Part shown: one piece after another, positions 26,667-35,653 of the stretch
How positions within the stretch are numbered: position 1 is the first letter of the stretch
How the letters are laid out: every line of letters starts with the position of its first letter
Origin: Rhodospirillales bacterium
GTDB taxonomy: Bacteria; Pseudomonadota; Alphaproteobacteria; ATCC43930; CGMCC-115725
NCBI GenBank assembly: GCA_947473305.1
Contig: CANJCB010000031.1
Coordinates: 1 to 47,348 of the forward strand
Direction: 5' to 3'
Length of the DNA stretch: 47,348 bases
Notes under the pieces: generated by a model
Databases searched by the model: none
Seen by the model: only the letters and a program-made list of their open reading frames with translations
What the model was told of the DNA's origin: nothing
Program-made: the position numbers and the translations under genes

Positions 26667-27104
26667 TCAAGCCTTATAGGCGACCAGCACGGCGCCGGCC
26701 GCGATCAGCGCGACGCCGAGCCAATTGAGACCGGCCAAGCGTTCCCCGAGGAAGAGAACGCCGAAGACCGCAACTAGCACCACGCTCAGCTTGTCGATGG
26801 GTGCGACGCGGGCGGCATCGCCGAGCTTCATCGCGCGAAAATAGCAGATCCAGGAAGCCCCCGTGGCAAGCCCCGAAAGCACCAGAAACAGATAAGTCTT
26901 GCCCGAGATGGAGCCGAAAGGCTGCCATTGGCCGGTCCCCACCAGGATGGCCCCCAGCGCGCAGAGGATAACGATCGTGCGGATAAAGGTGGCGAAGTCC
27001 GAATTGACGTTCTCGACGCCGATTTTGCCGAAGATGGCGGTCAGCGCCGCGAAACCGGCGGAGAGCAGCGCCCAGACCTGCCAGTTATCGAAAAGCGTCC
27101 GCAA
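26667..27104 (-). CDS. EamA/DMT-type membrane transporter, half-size
   Basis: A 145-residue protein made of one EamA unit with about five membrane helices (near 10-26, 37-56, 70-88, 97-117, 124-143). Such half-size members of the drug/metabolite transporter group (COG2510 type) act as dimers; the substrate is unknown. The frame has only a TTG start (27104), four bases after the dCTP deaminase stop, with no strong ribosome-binding site. Translation is probably coupled to that gene. Its end is about 100 bases before the bfd start. Confidence 0.82.
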   Translation of the reverse strand: MRTLFDNWQVWALLSAGFAALTAIFGKIGVENVNSDFATFIRTIVILCALGAILVGTGQWQPFGSISGKTYLFLVLSGLATGASWICYFRAMKLGDAARVAPIDKLSVVLVAVFGVLFLGERLAGLNWLGVALIAAGAVLVAYKA

Positions 27105-27108
27105 GATA

Positions 27109-28242
27109 TCAGCCGCCGGACCGGAACTGCTTGGCCAAGGCTAAGGCCTGGCCCTGGTAGTTCGAGCCGATCTTGGCGCCATAGAGACGATCGGGAATGC
27201 CCGCCATAGGCTCATAACGCAGCCAGCCCACCGTTTGCCCATGCTCCAGCATGAAAGGCACCTCGTGGGAGCGGACTTCGAGGACGGCCTTGGCCCCGGC
27301 CTCGCTGTCCCAGCCGAAGCCCGGGTCGAAGAAGCCCGCGTAATGGACCCGGAATTCGCCCACGGTCGTGTCATAGGCCACCATCTCGGCCGCGAGGTTG
27401 GGCGGCACCCGCACTCCCTCCCGCGTCACCAGGATGTAGAAATCGTCGGGATCCAGTACGAGCGCCCGGCCAGGATCCGCATGGATCGGCTCCCAATAGT
27501 CGCGGGCTTCGTAGTGGCCGATCTTGTCGAGATCGATCCGGTCCGTATGCTTTTTGGCGCGATACCCGACCAGGGTGCCGGGGCCGGCACCCTCCAGGTC
27601 GATCGTCACGCCGACGAGCTTCTCCTTCAGAATGGCGCTTCCCGAGGAGATCAGCTGGCCTTCCTCGTGCAGACGCACCAGCTCGGAGCTGGCCATGGAA
27701 GACACGCCGCGCCGGAAACGAAGCTGGTTCAGCCGCGTCCCCGCCCTTGCAACAATGCTGAAGGTACGTGGCACGATCTCGACATAGAGAGGCCCCCGAT
27801 AGCCGCGCTCGATCTGGTCGAAGGCTACGCCCTGGTCGGTGATGAGGCGTGACAGGATGTCGAGGCGCCCTGTCGTGCTCTTCGGATTGGCGAAGCCCGC
27901 GACACCGCTCTTCAGATGCAGGCTCTCCATGAGCGGGATGACATAGACGCATTCCCGCTCCAGGACCGCGCCCGCCGAGATATCGATCTCGTAGCCGTCG
28001 AGCGCCTGGATACGATCCATGACCGTGGCGCCAGGCCCCGGCAGGAAGCTCGCCCTCACGCGGTAGGCCTTGGGACCCAACCGCAGATCGATACTGGCGG
28101 GCTGAAGCTGATCCGGCAGAACTTCGGGGTCCGCGAGAATCTCCCCGTCGCGAACCATCTGACGCACCGATTGATAGGGCAGGATGCCGTTATGGCCGAC
28201 CGCCACACCGCTCCCCTCGCCTCCCGAAACCGCCTCGACCAT
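27109..28242 (-). CDS. dcd: 2'-deoxycytidine 5'-triphosphate deaminase, long (two-domain) form
   Basis: A 377-residue enzyme of the long DCD family (Pfam DCD, about twice the length of E. coli Dcd), which makes dUTP from dCTP for thymidylate synthesis. The N-terminal unit has LQPASIDLRLGPKAYRV, GFANPKSTTGRLD and YRGPLYVEIVPRTF. The second unit repeats the trimeric dUTPase/Dcd fold with EFRVHYAGFFDPGFGW. This tandem arrangement is typical of alphaproteobacteria. The ATG at 28242 has AAAGGG upstream; a start at a later residue would also keep the core. It is divergent from the LplT-PlsC-acyl-ACP synthetase gene over 125 bases. Confidence 0.92.
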   Translation of the reverse strand: MVEAVSGGEGSGVAVGHNGILPYQSVRQMVRDGEILADPEVLPDQLQPASIDLRLGPKAYRVRASFLPGPGATVMDRIQALDGYEIDISAGAVLERECVYVIPLMESLHLKSGVAGFANPKSTTGRLDILSRLITDQGVAFDQIERGYRGPLYVEIVPRTFSIVARAGTRLNQLRFRRGVSSMASSELVRLHEEGQLISSGSAILKEKLVGVTIDLEGAGPGTLVGYRAKKHTDRIDLDKIGHYEARDYWEPIHADPGRALVLDPDDFYILVTREGVRVPPNLAAEMVAYDTTVGEFRVHYAGFFDPGFGWDSEAGAKAVLEVRSHEVPFMLEHGQTVGWLRYEPMAGIPDRLYGAKIGSNYQGQALALAKQFRSGG

Positions 28243-28367
28243 TCCCGCAAAATCCCTTTTATTCCCGCCGTCACTCTGGCGGAAGCGCCGCCGCCGGGCA
28301 AGCCCGCCGCCTGCTCACCCTACCCAAAGCGCCGACGATAAGGCACCATGAACCGAGAGGGACCCGC

Positions 28368-31300
28368 ATGGAAGACAACCAGTTCAAGCTGTTGCAGACC
28401 CGCCGGCTGCTGCCGCTCTTCGTCACCCAGTTCCTGGGTGCTGTGAACGACAATCTCTTCAAGACGGCGCTTGTCATCCTCGTCACCTATGCCGGCACGC
28501 GCTCGGAAAGCGAGGTGCATCTCGTCGTCTCCCTGGCCACGGCGATCTTCATCCTGCCCTATTTCCTGTTCTCGGCCACCGCCGGCCAGATCGCCGATAA
28601 ATTTCCCAAGTCGCGGCTCATCGTCTGGGTGAAGCTCTGGGAAGTGGGCGTCGTCATCCTGGCGAGCCTGGGATTCCTCTTCGATAGCATGACCTATCAG
28701 CTGGCGGTGCTGTTCCTGCTCGGGACCCAGGCGACGGTCTTCGGACCCGTGAAATACGGCATCCTGCCGGAACTCCTCAAAGAGAAGGAGCTGCTCGGCG
28801 GCAATGCCCTGATAGAGGCCGGCACCTTCGTCGCCATCCTGGTCGGGACCATCGCCGGGACCCAGCTCATCCTAGTGCCCTACGGCAAGGTCGCGGTTTC
28901 GGTGCTGCTGATAGCGCTGGCCCTGGGCGGCTGGGCCGCGAGCTTCATGGTTCCCCGTACCGAACGCGGCGACGCGGACCTCAAGATCGGCTGGAACATC
29001 GCGGCCGAAACCCTGGCGATCATCCGCCAATGCAAGGCCCAGCGCGGCGTCTGGCTCTCGATCCTCGGGATTTCATGGTTCTGGCTGGTCGGCGCCGTCT
29101 TCCTCTCGCAGTTCCCGACCTTTGCCAAGGATGTGCTGGGCGGCGACGAGACGGTGGTGACGCTCTTCCTTACCGTTTTCTCGGTCGGCATCGGCGTGGG
29201 CTCGGTGCTCTGCAACCGCATCCTCAAAGGAAAGATCGACGCGCGCTACACGCCGATCGCCGCCATCGGCATCACGATCTTCGCCCTCGACATCTATGCG
29301 GCGAGCGGGGCCGCGGTAGGCAGCAGCGGCCCGCTCGAAACCGCCTGGAGCTTCCTGACCCATTGGCAGAATTGGCGGCTCACCGTCGACCTCTTCCTGA
29401 TGGCGGCCTGTGGCGGGCTCTATTGCGTGCCGCTCTACGGGCTGCTGCAGACGCTGCCGGAAGAAGGCCACCGCGCCCGGGTCATCGCGGGCAACAATAT
29501 CGTCAACGCGGTCTTTATCGTGGCCTCGGGCATCGCCAGCGCGATGATGCTGGCCCTTCATTTCTCGGTGCCGCAGATCTTCCTGACGGTCGCGCTGCTC
29601 AACGCGGTCGCGGCGGCGATCATCTGCAAACTCCTCCCCGCCGAGGTGCTGCGGCTTCCCCTGGTCGCCCTGTTGCGGCTGCTCTATCGGGTCGAGGTAA
29701 AGGGGCAGGAAAACTTCGACAAGGCGGGCGACCGCGTCGTGATCGTCGCCAACCACGTCTCGTTCCTGGACGGCGCCCTGCTCGCCGCCTTTCTGCCCGG
29801 TCGGGCAAGCTTCGCCATCGACGCCCATATCGCCAAGCGCTGGTGGGTGAAGCCGCTGCTGCCGCTCTTCGACGGCGTGCCGCTGGAGCCGGCCAATCCC
29901 TTCTCGGCCAAGACGCTGGTGCGGGCGGTCGAAAGCGGCAAGCGCTGCGTCATCTTTCCGGAAGGCCGCATCACGGTCACGGGCTCGCTGATGAAGATCC
30001 ATCGCGGGCCGGGGATGATCGCGGACAAGGCGAACGCCACGATCTTGCCGGTGCGGATCGACGGGGCCGAATACACCCATTTCTCGCGCATGGGCGGAAA
30101 GCTGCGGCGGCGCTGGTTTCCCAAGATCGTCATCGACATCCGCGAGCCCCATGACCTCAACCTGCCGCCCGACCTCAAGGGCAAGGCGCGGCGGGAACTC
30201 ATCCAGATCCGGCTCTACGACATCATGTCGGATCTCATTTTCGAGACGGCCCACTACCGGAAGCCGCTCTACGAGGCATTGCTCGACGCCCAGGCGGTCC
30301 ATGGCCGCAACGCCGAAATCCTCGAGGATATCGAGCGCAAGCCGATGACCTACGGCAGGTTGGTGACGGCCACCCAGGTATTGGCGAGCCGGCTTGAGCA
30401 GCTCGGGACCCGCGAAGAGCCGGTGGGCCTATTGCTTCCGAACTCCACCGCCATGGTCGCCGTCTTCTTCGCGCTCCAGGCGATCGGCCGCATCCCCGCG
30501 ATGCTCAATTTCGGGACCGGGATCGGCAATCTCAAATCGACCCAGGCGCTGGCGGGGATGAAAATCATCCTCACTTCCAGGCGCTTCATCGAGTTGGCCC
30601 ATCTGGAAGAAACGATCCAGGCGCTGAGCGAAGGATCGCGCATTCTCTATCTGGAAGACCTCGCCAAGCGGATCGGGCTCTTCGACAAGCTGGCCGGCGC
30701 TTTGGCCGCGCGCTTCGCCCGCTCGCAGTTCCGAAGCCAGCGCATCGATCCCACAGATACGGCGGTGATTCTCTTCACCTCAGGCTCGGAGGGCGTTCCC
30801 AAGGGCGTCGTCCTGAGCCACCAGAACATCCTCGCCAATTGCAGCCAGGCGGCGGCGCGGATCGATTTCGGCTCCCGCGACATCGTGCTCAACGTGCTGC
30901 CGACCTTCCATTCCTTCGGCCTGACGGGCGGACTGCTGCTGCCGCTGCTCAGCGGCGTCAGGTCGTTCCAATATCCCTCGCCGCTGCATTACAGGATCGT
31001 GCCGGAACTGGCCTATGACGCCAATGCGACGATCCTCTTCGGCACGGACACCTTCCTCGCGGGCTATGCGCGGACGGCCAATCCCTACGACTTCTACAGC
31101 CTGCGCTATGTCTTCGCCGGGGCCGAGCGGGTCAAGGACGAAACCCGCAAGGTCTGGAGCGACAAATTCGGCAAGCGCATCCTGGAAGGCTATGGCGCCA
31201 CCGAAACCTCGCCGATCATGGCCCTCAACACGCCGATGCATTTCAAGGCCGGAACGGTCGGCCGACTGCTGCCGGGCATCCGCTACCGGCTGGAGCCGGT

Positions 31301-31823
31301 CGAAGGGATCGATCAAGGGGGCCGGCTGTTCGTCGCGGGCCCGAATATCCTCAAGGGGTATCTGAGCCCCGAGGAACCCGGCGGGATCGACCCGCCGCCC
31401 GGAGGCTGGCATGACACAGGCGATATCGTGGAGATCGACGATCTCGGCTATGTCACGATCAAGGGACGCGCCAAGCGCTTCGCCAAGATCGGCGGCGAGA
31501 TGGTCTCGCTGGCGGCGATCGAGGCCTTGGCCGAGGCGGTCTGGCCGGATAGCCACCATGTCGCCGCCAGCCTTCCCGACTTCAAGAAGGGCGAGAAGCT
31601 CGTCCTTGTGACGGAAGAGGAGGGCGCAAGCGGCGAAGCCCTGCTCTCCGCCGCGCGGGCGCGGGGGATCCCGGAGATCATGGTGCCGCGCCAGGTCGTC
31701 GTCGAGCCGAAGATCCCGCTGCTGTCCACGGGCAAGGTCGATCTCGGCGGCATCCGCGACATCCTCAAGAAGCTGACCGCCGAGGAGCGAGCGGAAACCC
31801 TTTTCACGCCCGACAAGGAGTGA
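28368..31823 (+). CDS. aas: LplT-PlsC-acyl-ACP synthetase fusion (lysophospholipid transport and reacylation)
   Basis: A 1151-residue inner-membrane protein with three domains. Residues 1-425 are an MFS permease like LplT (TQFLGAVNDNLFKTALVIL; about 12 helices) that flips lysophospholipid inward. Residues 430-625 are a PlsC-type acyltransferase with HVSFLD (HX4D, His near 462) and FPEGRIT near 529. Residues 640-1140 are an AMP-forming acyl-ACP synthetase with FTSGSEGVPKGVVLSH near 801, YGATETSP near 941 and DTGDIVEIDDLGYVTIKGR near 1015. E. coli encodes LplT and Aas separately; here transport, fatty acid activation and reacylation of lysophosphatidylethanolamine are on one chain. Start ATG follows AGAGGG. 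The next gene begins 13 bases later. Confidence 0.93.
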   Translation: MEDNQFKLLQTRRLLPLFVTQFLGAVNDNLFKTALVILVTYAGTRSESEVHLVVSLATAIFILPYFLFSATAGQIADKFPKSRLIVWVKLWEVGVVILASLGFLFDSMTYQLAVLFLLGTQATVFGPVKYGILPELLKEKELLGGNALIEAGTFVAILVGTIAGTQLILVPYGKVAVSVLLIALALGGWAASFMVPRTERGDADLKIGWNIAAETLAIIRQCKAQRGVWLSILGISWFWLVGAVFLSQFPTFAKDVLGGDETVVTLFLTVFSVGIGVGSVLCNRILKGKIDARYTPIAAIGITIFALDIYAASGAAVGSSGPLETAWSFLTHWQNWRLTVDLFLMAACGGLYCVPLYGLLQTLPEEGHRARVIAGNNIVNAVFIVASGIASAMMLALHFSVPQIFLTVALLNAVAAAIICKLLPAEVLRLPLVALLRLLYRVEVKGQENFDKAGDRVVIVANHVSFLDGALLAAFLPGRASFAIDAHIAKRWWVKPLLPLFDGVPLEPANPFSAKTLVRAVESGKRCVIFPEGRITVTGSLMKIHRGPGMIADKANATILPVRIDGAEYTHFSRMGGKLRRRWFPKIVIDIREPHDLNLPPDLKGKARRELIQIRLYDIMSDLIFETAHYRKPLYEALLDAQAVHGRNAEILEDIERKPMTYGRLVTATQVLASRLEQLGTREEPVGLLLPNSTAMVAVFFALQAIGRIPAMLNFGTGIGNLKSTQALAGMKIILTSRRFIELAHLEETIQALSEGSRILYLEDLAKRIGLFDKLAGALAARFARSQFRSQRIDPTDTAVILFTSGSEGVPKGVVLSHQNILANCSQAAARIDFGSRDIVLNVLPTFHSFGLTGGLLLPLLSGVRSFQYPSPLHYRIVPELAYDANATILFGTDTFLAGYARTANPYDFYSLRYVFAGAERVKDETRKVWSDKFGKRILEGYGATETSPIMALNTPMHFKAGTVGRLLPGIRYRLEPVEGIDQGGRLFVAGPNILKGYLSPEEPGGIDPPPGGWHDTGDIVEIDDLGYVTIKGRAKRFAKIGGEMVSLAAIEALAEAVWPDSHHVAASLPDFKKGEKLVLVTEEEGASGEALLSAARARGIPEIMVPRQVVVEPKIPLLSTGKVDLGGIRDILKKLTAEERAETLFTPDKE

Positions 31824-31836
31824 GGGAGCAAGACCG

Positions 31837-32421
31837 ATGACCATCCAGGCCGGCGTGACGACGATCGACCAGCCACCCCTGATCCGGCTTCAGAGCCTTT
31901 GGTCGGTGGCGGCGGCGCTTCTCGTCATGATTGTCGCGATCGAAATGGAGAACCTCTGGTTTCTCAATTTCGTGCATGTGATCGCGGGCGTGCTCTGGAC
32001 CGGCATCGATCTCTTCATGGGCTTCGTCGTCGGCCCGGTCCTGCGCAGCGTGGATCCGCCCGTCCGCAAACAGATCGTGCTGCGGCTCATGCCGAAGATG
32101 ATCTTCCTGATGCCCACGCTTTCCATCGTCACCGGCACGGCTGGCTGGTTTCTCGCGCAGCAGATGGGCTTCCTGAGTCTCGATTATCCGGATTTCTGGT
32201 GGGTGGTCGCCGCACTCGTCATCATCGGCGTGCTCACGATCCAGGGCCTCGGGGTATTGCTGCCGACCAATCTGCGGGTCTGTCTCGAATTGCGGAAGGC
32301 CGAGCCGGACTTCCCCAAGATCGGGGCCTGGATGCGCACCTATATCCGGGCCGTAGCGCTCCAGGGCGCGCTGCAGATCGCGATCATCGTGGTCATGGCG
32401 AAGTTCGTCACCGGGATCTGA
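31837..32421 (+). CDS. Integral membrane protein, DUF2269/CopD-like layout, unknown function
   Basis: A 194-residue protein with about five hydrophobic helices (near 25-42, 45-65, 88-108, 122-145, 172-190). The segment NFVHVIAGVLWTGIDLFMG places a histidine and a Trp-Thr-Gly in the second helix, as in DUF2269 and CopD-like membrane proteins that may bind haem or copper. I could not assign it further. It follows the LplT-PlsC-synthetase gene by 13 bases with GAGGGAG before its ATG, so the two are cotranscribed. Its stop abuts the stop of the convergent gene with no intervening base. Confidence 0.7.
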   Translation: MTIQAGVTTIDQPPLIRLQSLWSVAAALLVMIVAIEMENLWFLNFVHVIAGVLWTGIDLFMGFVVGPVLRSVDPPVRKQIVLRLMPKMIFLMPTLSIVTGTAGWFLAQQMGFLSLDYPDFWWVVAALVIIGVLTIQGLGVLLPTNLRVCLELRKAEPDFPKIGAWMRTYIRAVALQGALQIAIIVVMAKFVTGI

Positions 32422-33087
32422 TCAGGACCAGCGGGCAGCTAAGCGGCTTGCCAGCTTCGAAAACACGAGGGAAAGGAGGAGGGCGCCGACACCGATCAGC
32501 GTGGGCTCGATCCAGCTCCGCCCGGTCAGCACGCTGCCGCCCGCGGCGCCGATATCCACATAGAGAAAAGTCATCGGGAGCAGGCCGACCATAGAGCCGA
32601 TGAGATAGGCGGACAGGGGCACCTTGGTCAGCCCCAGGGCATAATTGACCACGGGATGAGGCAGGATCGGCACAAAGCGCAACGCCGCCACCGACCGCCA
32701 GCCCCCCCGCTCCGCTTTCATCAGCATCGGACCGAGGCCGGGCATGGCCTCCAGGTCCAGCAGCCCCGCGTTAAGCCAGCGCGCGACGCCAAACCCGAGG
32801 AGCGCGCCGAAGAGGCAACCTGCTGTCGCCCAGACGAACCCGGCCCAGAAACCGAAGAGAAGCCCCGCGGCTATCCCCATCACGGTGCGGGGCACGAAGA
32901 GGATGCTGGCCGCTCCGTGCAGGAGGATGAAGACGAGGGGCGCGAAAGGATATGCCCCCACCAGCGCATGAATTTCCGCCGGATCGAGCAGGCCGCGATA
33001 GCGCCAGCCGAGGGCGAGCCCCACGGCCAGGACGATCGCCAGAACCGCGCGGAGGATGAGGCGGGACCTGTTGGAAGTCGCTAGCAT
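32422..33087 (-). CDS. TVP38/TMEM64 family membrane protein (VTT/SNARE-associated domain)
   Basis: A 221-residue membrane protein of the DedA-related VTT family. It carries a conserved core FVPRTVMGIAAGLLFGFWAGFVWATAG and the RFVPILPHPVVNYALGL block, where the arginine and proline-rich re-entrant segment are typical. Family members are linked to lipid scrambling or proton-coupled lipid transport, so a role alongside the neighbouring phospholipid reacylation protein is possible but unproven. About six helices are visible. The start is ATG 33087. It is expressed toward the converging DUF2269-like gene, and the 100-base gap upstream of its start holds the ribosomal operon terminator. Confidence 0.88.
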   Translation of the reverse strand: MLATSNRSRLILRAVLAIVLAVGLALGWRYRGLLDPAEIHALVGAYPFAPLVFILLHGAASILFVPRTVMGIAAGLLFGFWAGFVWATAGCLFGALLGFGVARWLNAGLLDLEAMPGLGPMLMKAERGGWRSVAALRFVPILPHPVVNYALGLTKVPLSAYLIGSMVGLLPMTFLYVDIGAAGGSVLTGRSWIEPTLIGVGALLLSLVFSKLASRLAARWS

Positions 33088-33135
33088 CCCGCTCTGGTAA
33101 TCCAGCCTTGCGGCGCGCGCAACCGCGCAGATGTG

Positions 33136-33162
33136 AAAAGGGCGGTTCCGAGGAACCGCCCT
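33136..33162 (-). terminator. Rho-independent terminator of the ribosomal protein cluster
   Basis: On the minus strand a 9-bp perfect stem AGGGCGGTT/AACCGCCCT with a 6-base loop CCTCGG is followed by UUUUC. It starts about 25 bases after the rplQ stop, where the whole tuf-to-rplQ run should end. Confidence 0.9.
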
Positions 33163-33187
33163 ATCTATTCGCTAGACCGCTGCCTCT

Positions 33188-33613
33188 TCAGGCTGCGGCT
33201 TCGACCTCGTCGTCCGGCCCCATCACCGGGCCTGAATCCTGGCCCTTGGCGGCCGGATCGCGGTCCACCAGCTCGATGATCGCCATCGGAGCCATATCGC
33301 CGTGGCGGAAGCCCGCCTTCAGGATCCGCGTATAGCCGCCGGCGCGGGTCGCATAGCGCTCCGCCAGGACCGTGAAAAGCTTGTCCGCGATCTTCATGTC
33401 CTGGAGCTTGGCAATCGCCTGACGCCGGGCATGGAGGCCGCCCCGCTTGCCGAGCGTGATCAGATGCTCCACGATCGGGCGCATGTCCTTGGCCTTGGGC
33501 AGCGTCGTGGTGATCTGCTCATGCTTGATGAGCGCGTGCGCCAGGGTCTCGAACAGAGCCTTGCGGTGAGCCTTGGAGCGGCTGAAGCTGCGGCCGCGCA
33601 TTCCGTGACGCAT
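33188..33613 (-). CDS. rplQ: 50S ribosomal protein L17
   Basis: A 141-residue protein that binds 23S rRNA near the exit tunnel. Opens [20 protein letters not shown] and carries [15 protein letters not shown]. The acidic, Ala-rich C-terminal tail beyond residue 120 (DDEVEAAA) is an extension relative to E. coli. It is last in the alpha operon, 27 bases after rpoA, and is followed by the cluster's terminator. Confidence 0.97.
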   Translation of the reverse strand: MRHGMRGRSFSRSKAHRKALFETLAHALIKHEQITTTLPKAKDMRPIVEHLITLGKRGGLHARRQAIAKLQDMKIADKLFTVLAERYATRAGGYTRILKAGFRHGDMAPMAIIELVDRDPAAKGQDSGPVMGPDDEVEAAA

Positions 33614-33640
33614 GGGAAAACCCTCTAAGTCCTAATTCGA

Positions 33641-34657
33641 TCAATACGGCTCTTCGAGGCGCTTGGCGAGCTCCTCGATGTTCTCGGGCGGCCAGTTCGG
33701 GATTTCCATCCCAAGATGGACGCCCATCTGCGCCAGCACTTCCTTGATCTCGTTCAAGGACTTGCGGCCGAAGTTCGGGGTCCGCAGCATCTCCGCCTCG
33801 GTCTTCTGAACGAGATCGCCGATGTAGACGATATTGTCGTTCTTGAGGCAGTTGGCGGAACGAACGGAAAGCTCCAGCTCGTCGACCTTGCGCAGCAGGT
33901 TCTTGTTGAACGGCAGCTCGCTCGGCCGGTCTTCATCCGAGGCCGCGCGCGGCTCGTCGAAGTTGATGAAGAGCTGGAGCTGGTCCTGAAGGATGCGGGC
34001 GGCGAGCGCCACGGCATCTTCGGGCGTCACGGCGCCGTTGGTCTCGAGCCGCATCGAAAGCTTGTCGTAATCGGTGACCTGCCCGACGCGGGTGTTCTCG
34101 ACCTTGTAGGTGACCTTACGGACCGGGCTGAAAAGCGCATCGACAGGGATCTGGCCGATCGGCGCATCTTCCGGGCGGTTCTGGGTCGCGGCAACATAGC
34201 CCTTGCCGGAGTCGACCGAGAATTCCATCCCGAGCTTGGCGCCCGCATCGAGCGTGCAGATGAGATGATCGGGGTTCATGATCTCGATGTCATGCCCGGT
34301 CTCGATCGCCGAGGCGCGAACCTCGCCAGGACCGGTCGCCTTCAGGCGCATCCGCTTCGGCCCGTCGCCATGCATCCGGAGCGCGATGCCCTTGATGTTG
34401 AGGACGATGTCGGTCACGTCCTCGAGCACGCCGGGGATCGACGAAAACTCGTGGAGCACGCCTTCGATCTGCACCGAGGTCACGGCCGCGCCCTGGAGCG
34501 AGGAGAGCAACACACGACGCAGCGCGTTGCCGAGCGTCAGCCCGAAACCGCGCTCCAAAGGCTCCGCCACGCAAATCGCGACGCGCTTGGGATCATCACC
34601 CGGTTCCACGGAGAGCTGCTTCGGCTTGATAAGCGCTTGCCAGTTTTTCTGAATCAC
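33641..34657 (-). CDS. rpoA: RNA polymerase alpha subunit
   Basis: A 338-residue subunit that nucleates polymerase assembly through its N-terminal domain (1-235; [19 protein letters not shown], the dimerisation segment) and contacts UP elements and activators through the C-terminal domain (about 255-325; [37 protein letters not shown]). The start is GTG (34657) with GAGG at good spacing. A 128-base gap containing a UUCG-type hairpin separates it from rpsK. That is larger than other gaps in the run and may tune its expression relative to the ribosomal genes. Confidence 0.98.
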   Translation of the reverse strand: MIQKNWQALIKPKQLSVEPGDDPKRVAICVAEPLERGFGLTLGNALRRVLLSSLQGAAVTSVQIEGVLHEFSSIPGVLEDVTDIVLNIKGIALRMHGDGPKRMRLKATGPGEVRASAIETGHDIEIMNPDHLICTLDAGAKLGMEFSVDSGKGYVAATQNRPEDAPIGQIPVDALFSPVRKVTYKVENTRVGQVTDYDKLSMRLETNGAVTPEDAVALAARILQDQLQLFINFDEPRAASDEDRPSELPFNKNLLRKVDELELSVRSANCLKNDNIVYIGDLVQKTEAEMLRTPNFGRKSLNEIKEVLAQMGVHLGMEIPNWPPENIEELAKRLEEPY

Positions 34658-34760
34658 GAGTCCAACCTCATGCCTTGGAGAGCAATGCCCTCGTCGGAGC
34701 GAATAAACGCATAAGAGGACCGCCGACCGAACCGGCCGGTGCCCCTCGAAACCTCAATAC

Positions 34761-34778
34761 CGCGGCCCGAAGGCCGCG
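34761..34778 (-). other. UUCG-tetraloop hairpin between rpsK and rpoA
   Basis: The minus strand reads CGCGGCC-TTCG-GGCCGCG, a perfect 7-bp GC stem closed by the very stable C(UUCG)G loop. It starts 8 bases after the rpsK stop. No U-run follows, so it is more likely an mRNA processing or stability element, or a partial attenuator, than a terminator. Confidence 0.75.
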
Positions 34779-34785
34779 AAGCGGA

Positions 34786-35181
34786 TCAGACCCGGCGGCG
34801 CTTCGGGGGGCGGCAACCATTGTGCGGGATCGAGGTCACGTCACGGATCGACGTTACCGTAAAACCCACAGTCTGGAGCGCGCGCAGCGCCGACTCGCGG
34901 CCCGAACCCGGACCCTTTACCTCAATCTCGAGCGTCCGCATGCCATGTTCCATGGCCTTCTTCCCCGCGTCCTCGGCGGCAACCTGCGCCGCGTAGGGGG
35001 TCGATTTGCGCGAGCCCTTGAAACCCTGCACGCCCGACGACGACCAGGAGATCGTATTGCCCTGTGCGTCGGTGATCGTGATCATCGTGTTGTTGAACGT
35101 GGCATTCACATGCGCGACGCCCGACGTGATGTTCTTTCGTTCGCGACGGCGCAAACGGGGCGCTGCAGCTGCCTTGGCCAT
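34786..35181 (-). CDS. rpsK: 30S ribosomal protein S11
   Basis: A 131-residue platform protein that contacts mRNA near the Shine-Dalgarno helix. Recognised by [31 protein letters not shown], the [20 protein letters not shown] ending and normal length. It follows rpsM by nine bases, in the alpha operon. Confidence 0.98.
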   Translation of the reverse strand: MAKAAAAPRLRRRERKNITSGVAHVNATFNNTMITITDAQGNTISWSSSGVQGFKGSRKSTPYAAQVAAEDAGKKAMEHGMRTLEIEVKGPGSGRESALRALQTVGFTVTSIRDVTSIPHNGCRPPKRRRV

Positions 35182-35190
35182 GTGTCTTCC

Positions 35191-35559
35191 TTACTTCTTC
35201 TTGCCGGCGATCGGCCGGGCCGGACCCTTGCGGGTACGGGCGTTGGTATGGGTGCGCTGGCCGCGGACGGGCAGGCCCTTGCGGTGGCGGAGGCCACGGT
35301 AGCAACCCAGATCCATCAGCCGTTTGATGTTCATCGACACCTCGCGGCGGAGATCGCCCTCCACCGTATATTCGCGGTCGATCACCTCGCGGATGCGGAG
35401 CACCTCGTCGTCGGTGAGCTCGTGCACGCGCCGCTCAGCCGGGATACCTACGCGAGCGCAGATCTCGGCGGCCTTGGTGCGGCCGATGCCATGAATATAG
35501 GTGAGTCCGATGGGGACCCGCTTCTGGCTTGGAATGTTAACGCCGGCAATACGCGCCAC
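35191..35559 (-). CDS. rpsM: 30S ribosomal protein S13
   Basis: A 122-residue head protein with the H2TH fold; its C-terminal basic tail reaches the P-site tRNA. It opens [20 protein letters not shown] and ends with [24 protein letters not shown]. The start is GTG (35559) with GGAG eight bases upstream. It is the first gene after the perfect consensus promoter at 35626-35653, and therefore probably leads an independently initiated rpsM-rpsK-rpoA-rplQ transcript. Confidence 0.98.
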   Translation of the reverse strand: MARIAGVNIPSQKRVPIGLTYIHGIGRTKAAEICARVGIPAERRVHELTDDEVLRIREVIDREYTVEGDLRREVSMNIKRLMDLGCYRGLRHRKGLPVRGQRTHTNARTRKGPARPIAGKKK

Positions 35560-35625
35560 CTGCGCTACTCCTCGATTGATGCTTCAAAAATTTCGTCTGG
35601 CAAGGCGACAGGGCCAAGGGCGCGC

Positions 35626-35653
35626 ATTATATGAATCCGCTGCTTGCTGTCAA
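35626..35653 (-). promoter_or_regulatory. Perfect consensus sigma-70 promoter for the alpha operon (rpsM-rpsK-rpoA-rplQ)
   Basis: The minus strand has TTGACA (35648-35653), a 16-base spacer and TATAAT (35626-35631), followed by a GC-rich GCGCGCCC discriminator. The -35 overlaps the adk stop codon. The start would lie near 35619, giving a leader of about 60 bases before rpsM. The GC-rich discriminator suggests stringent control. Confidence 0.82.
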
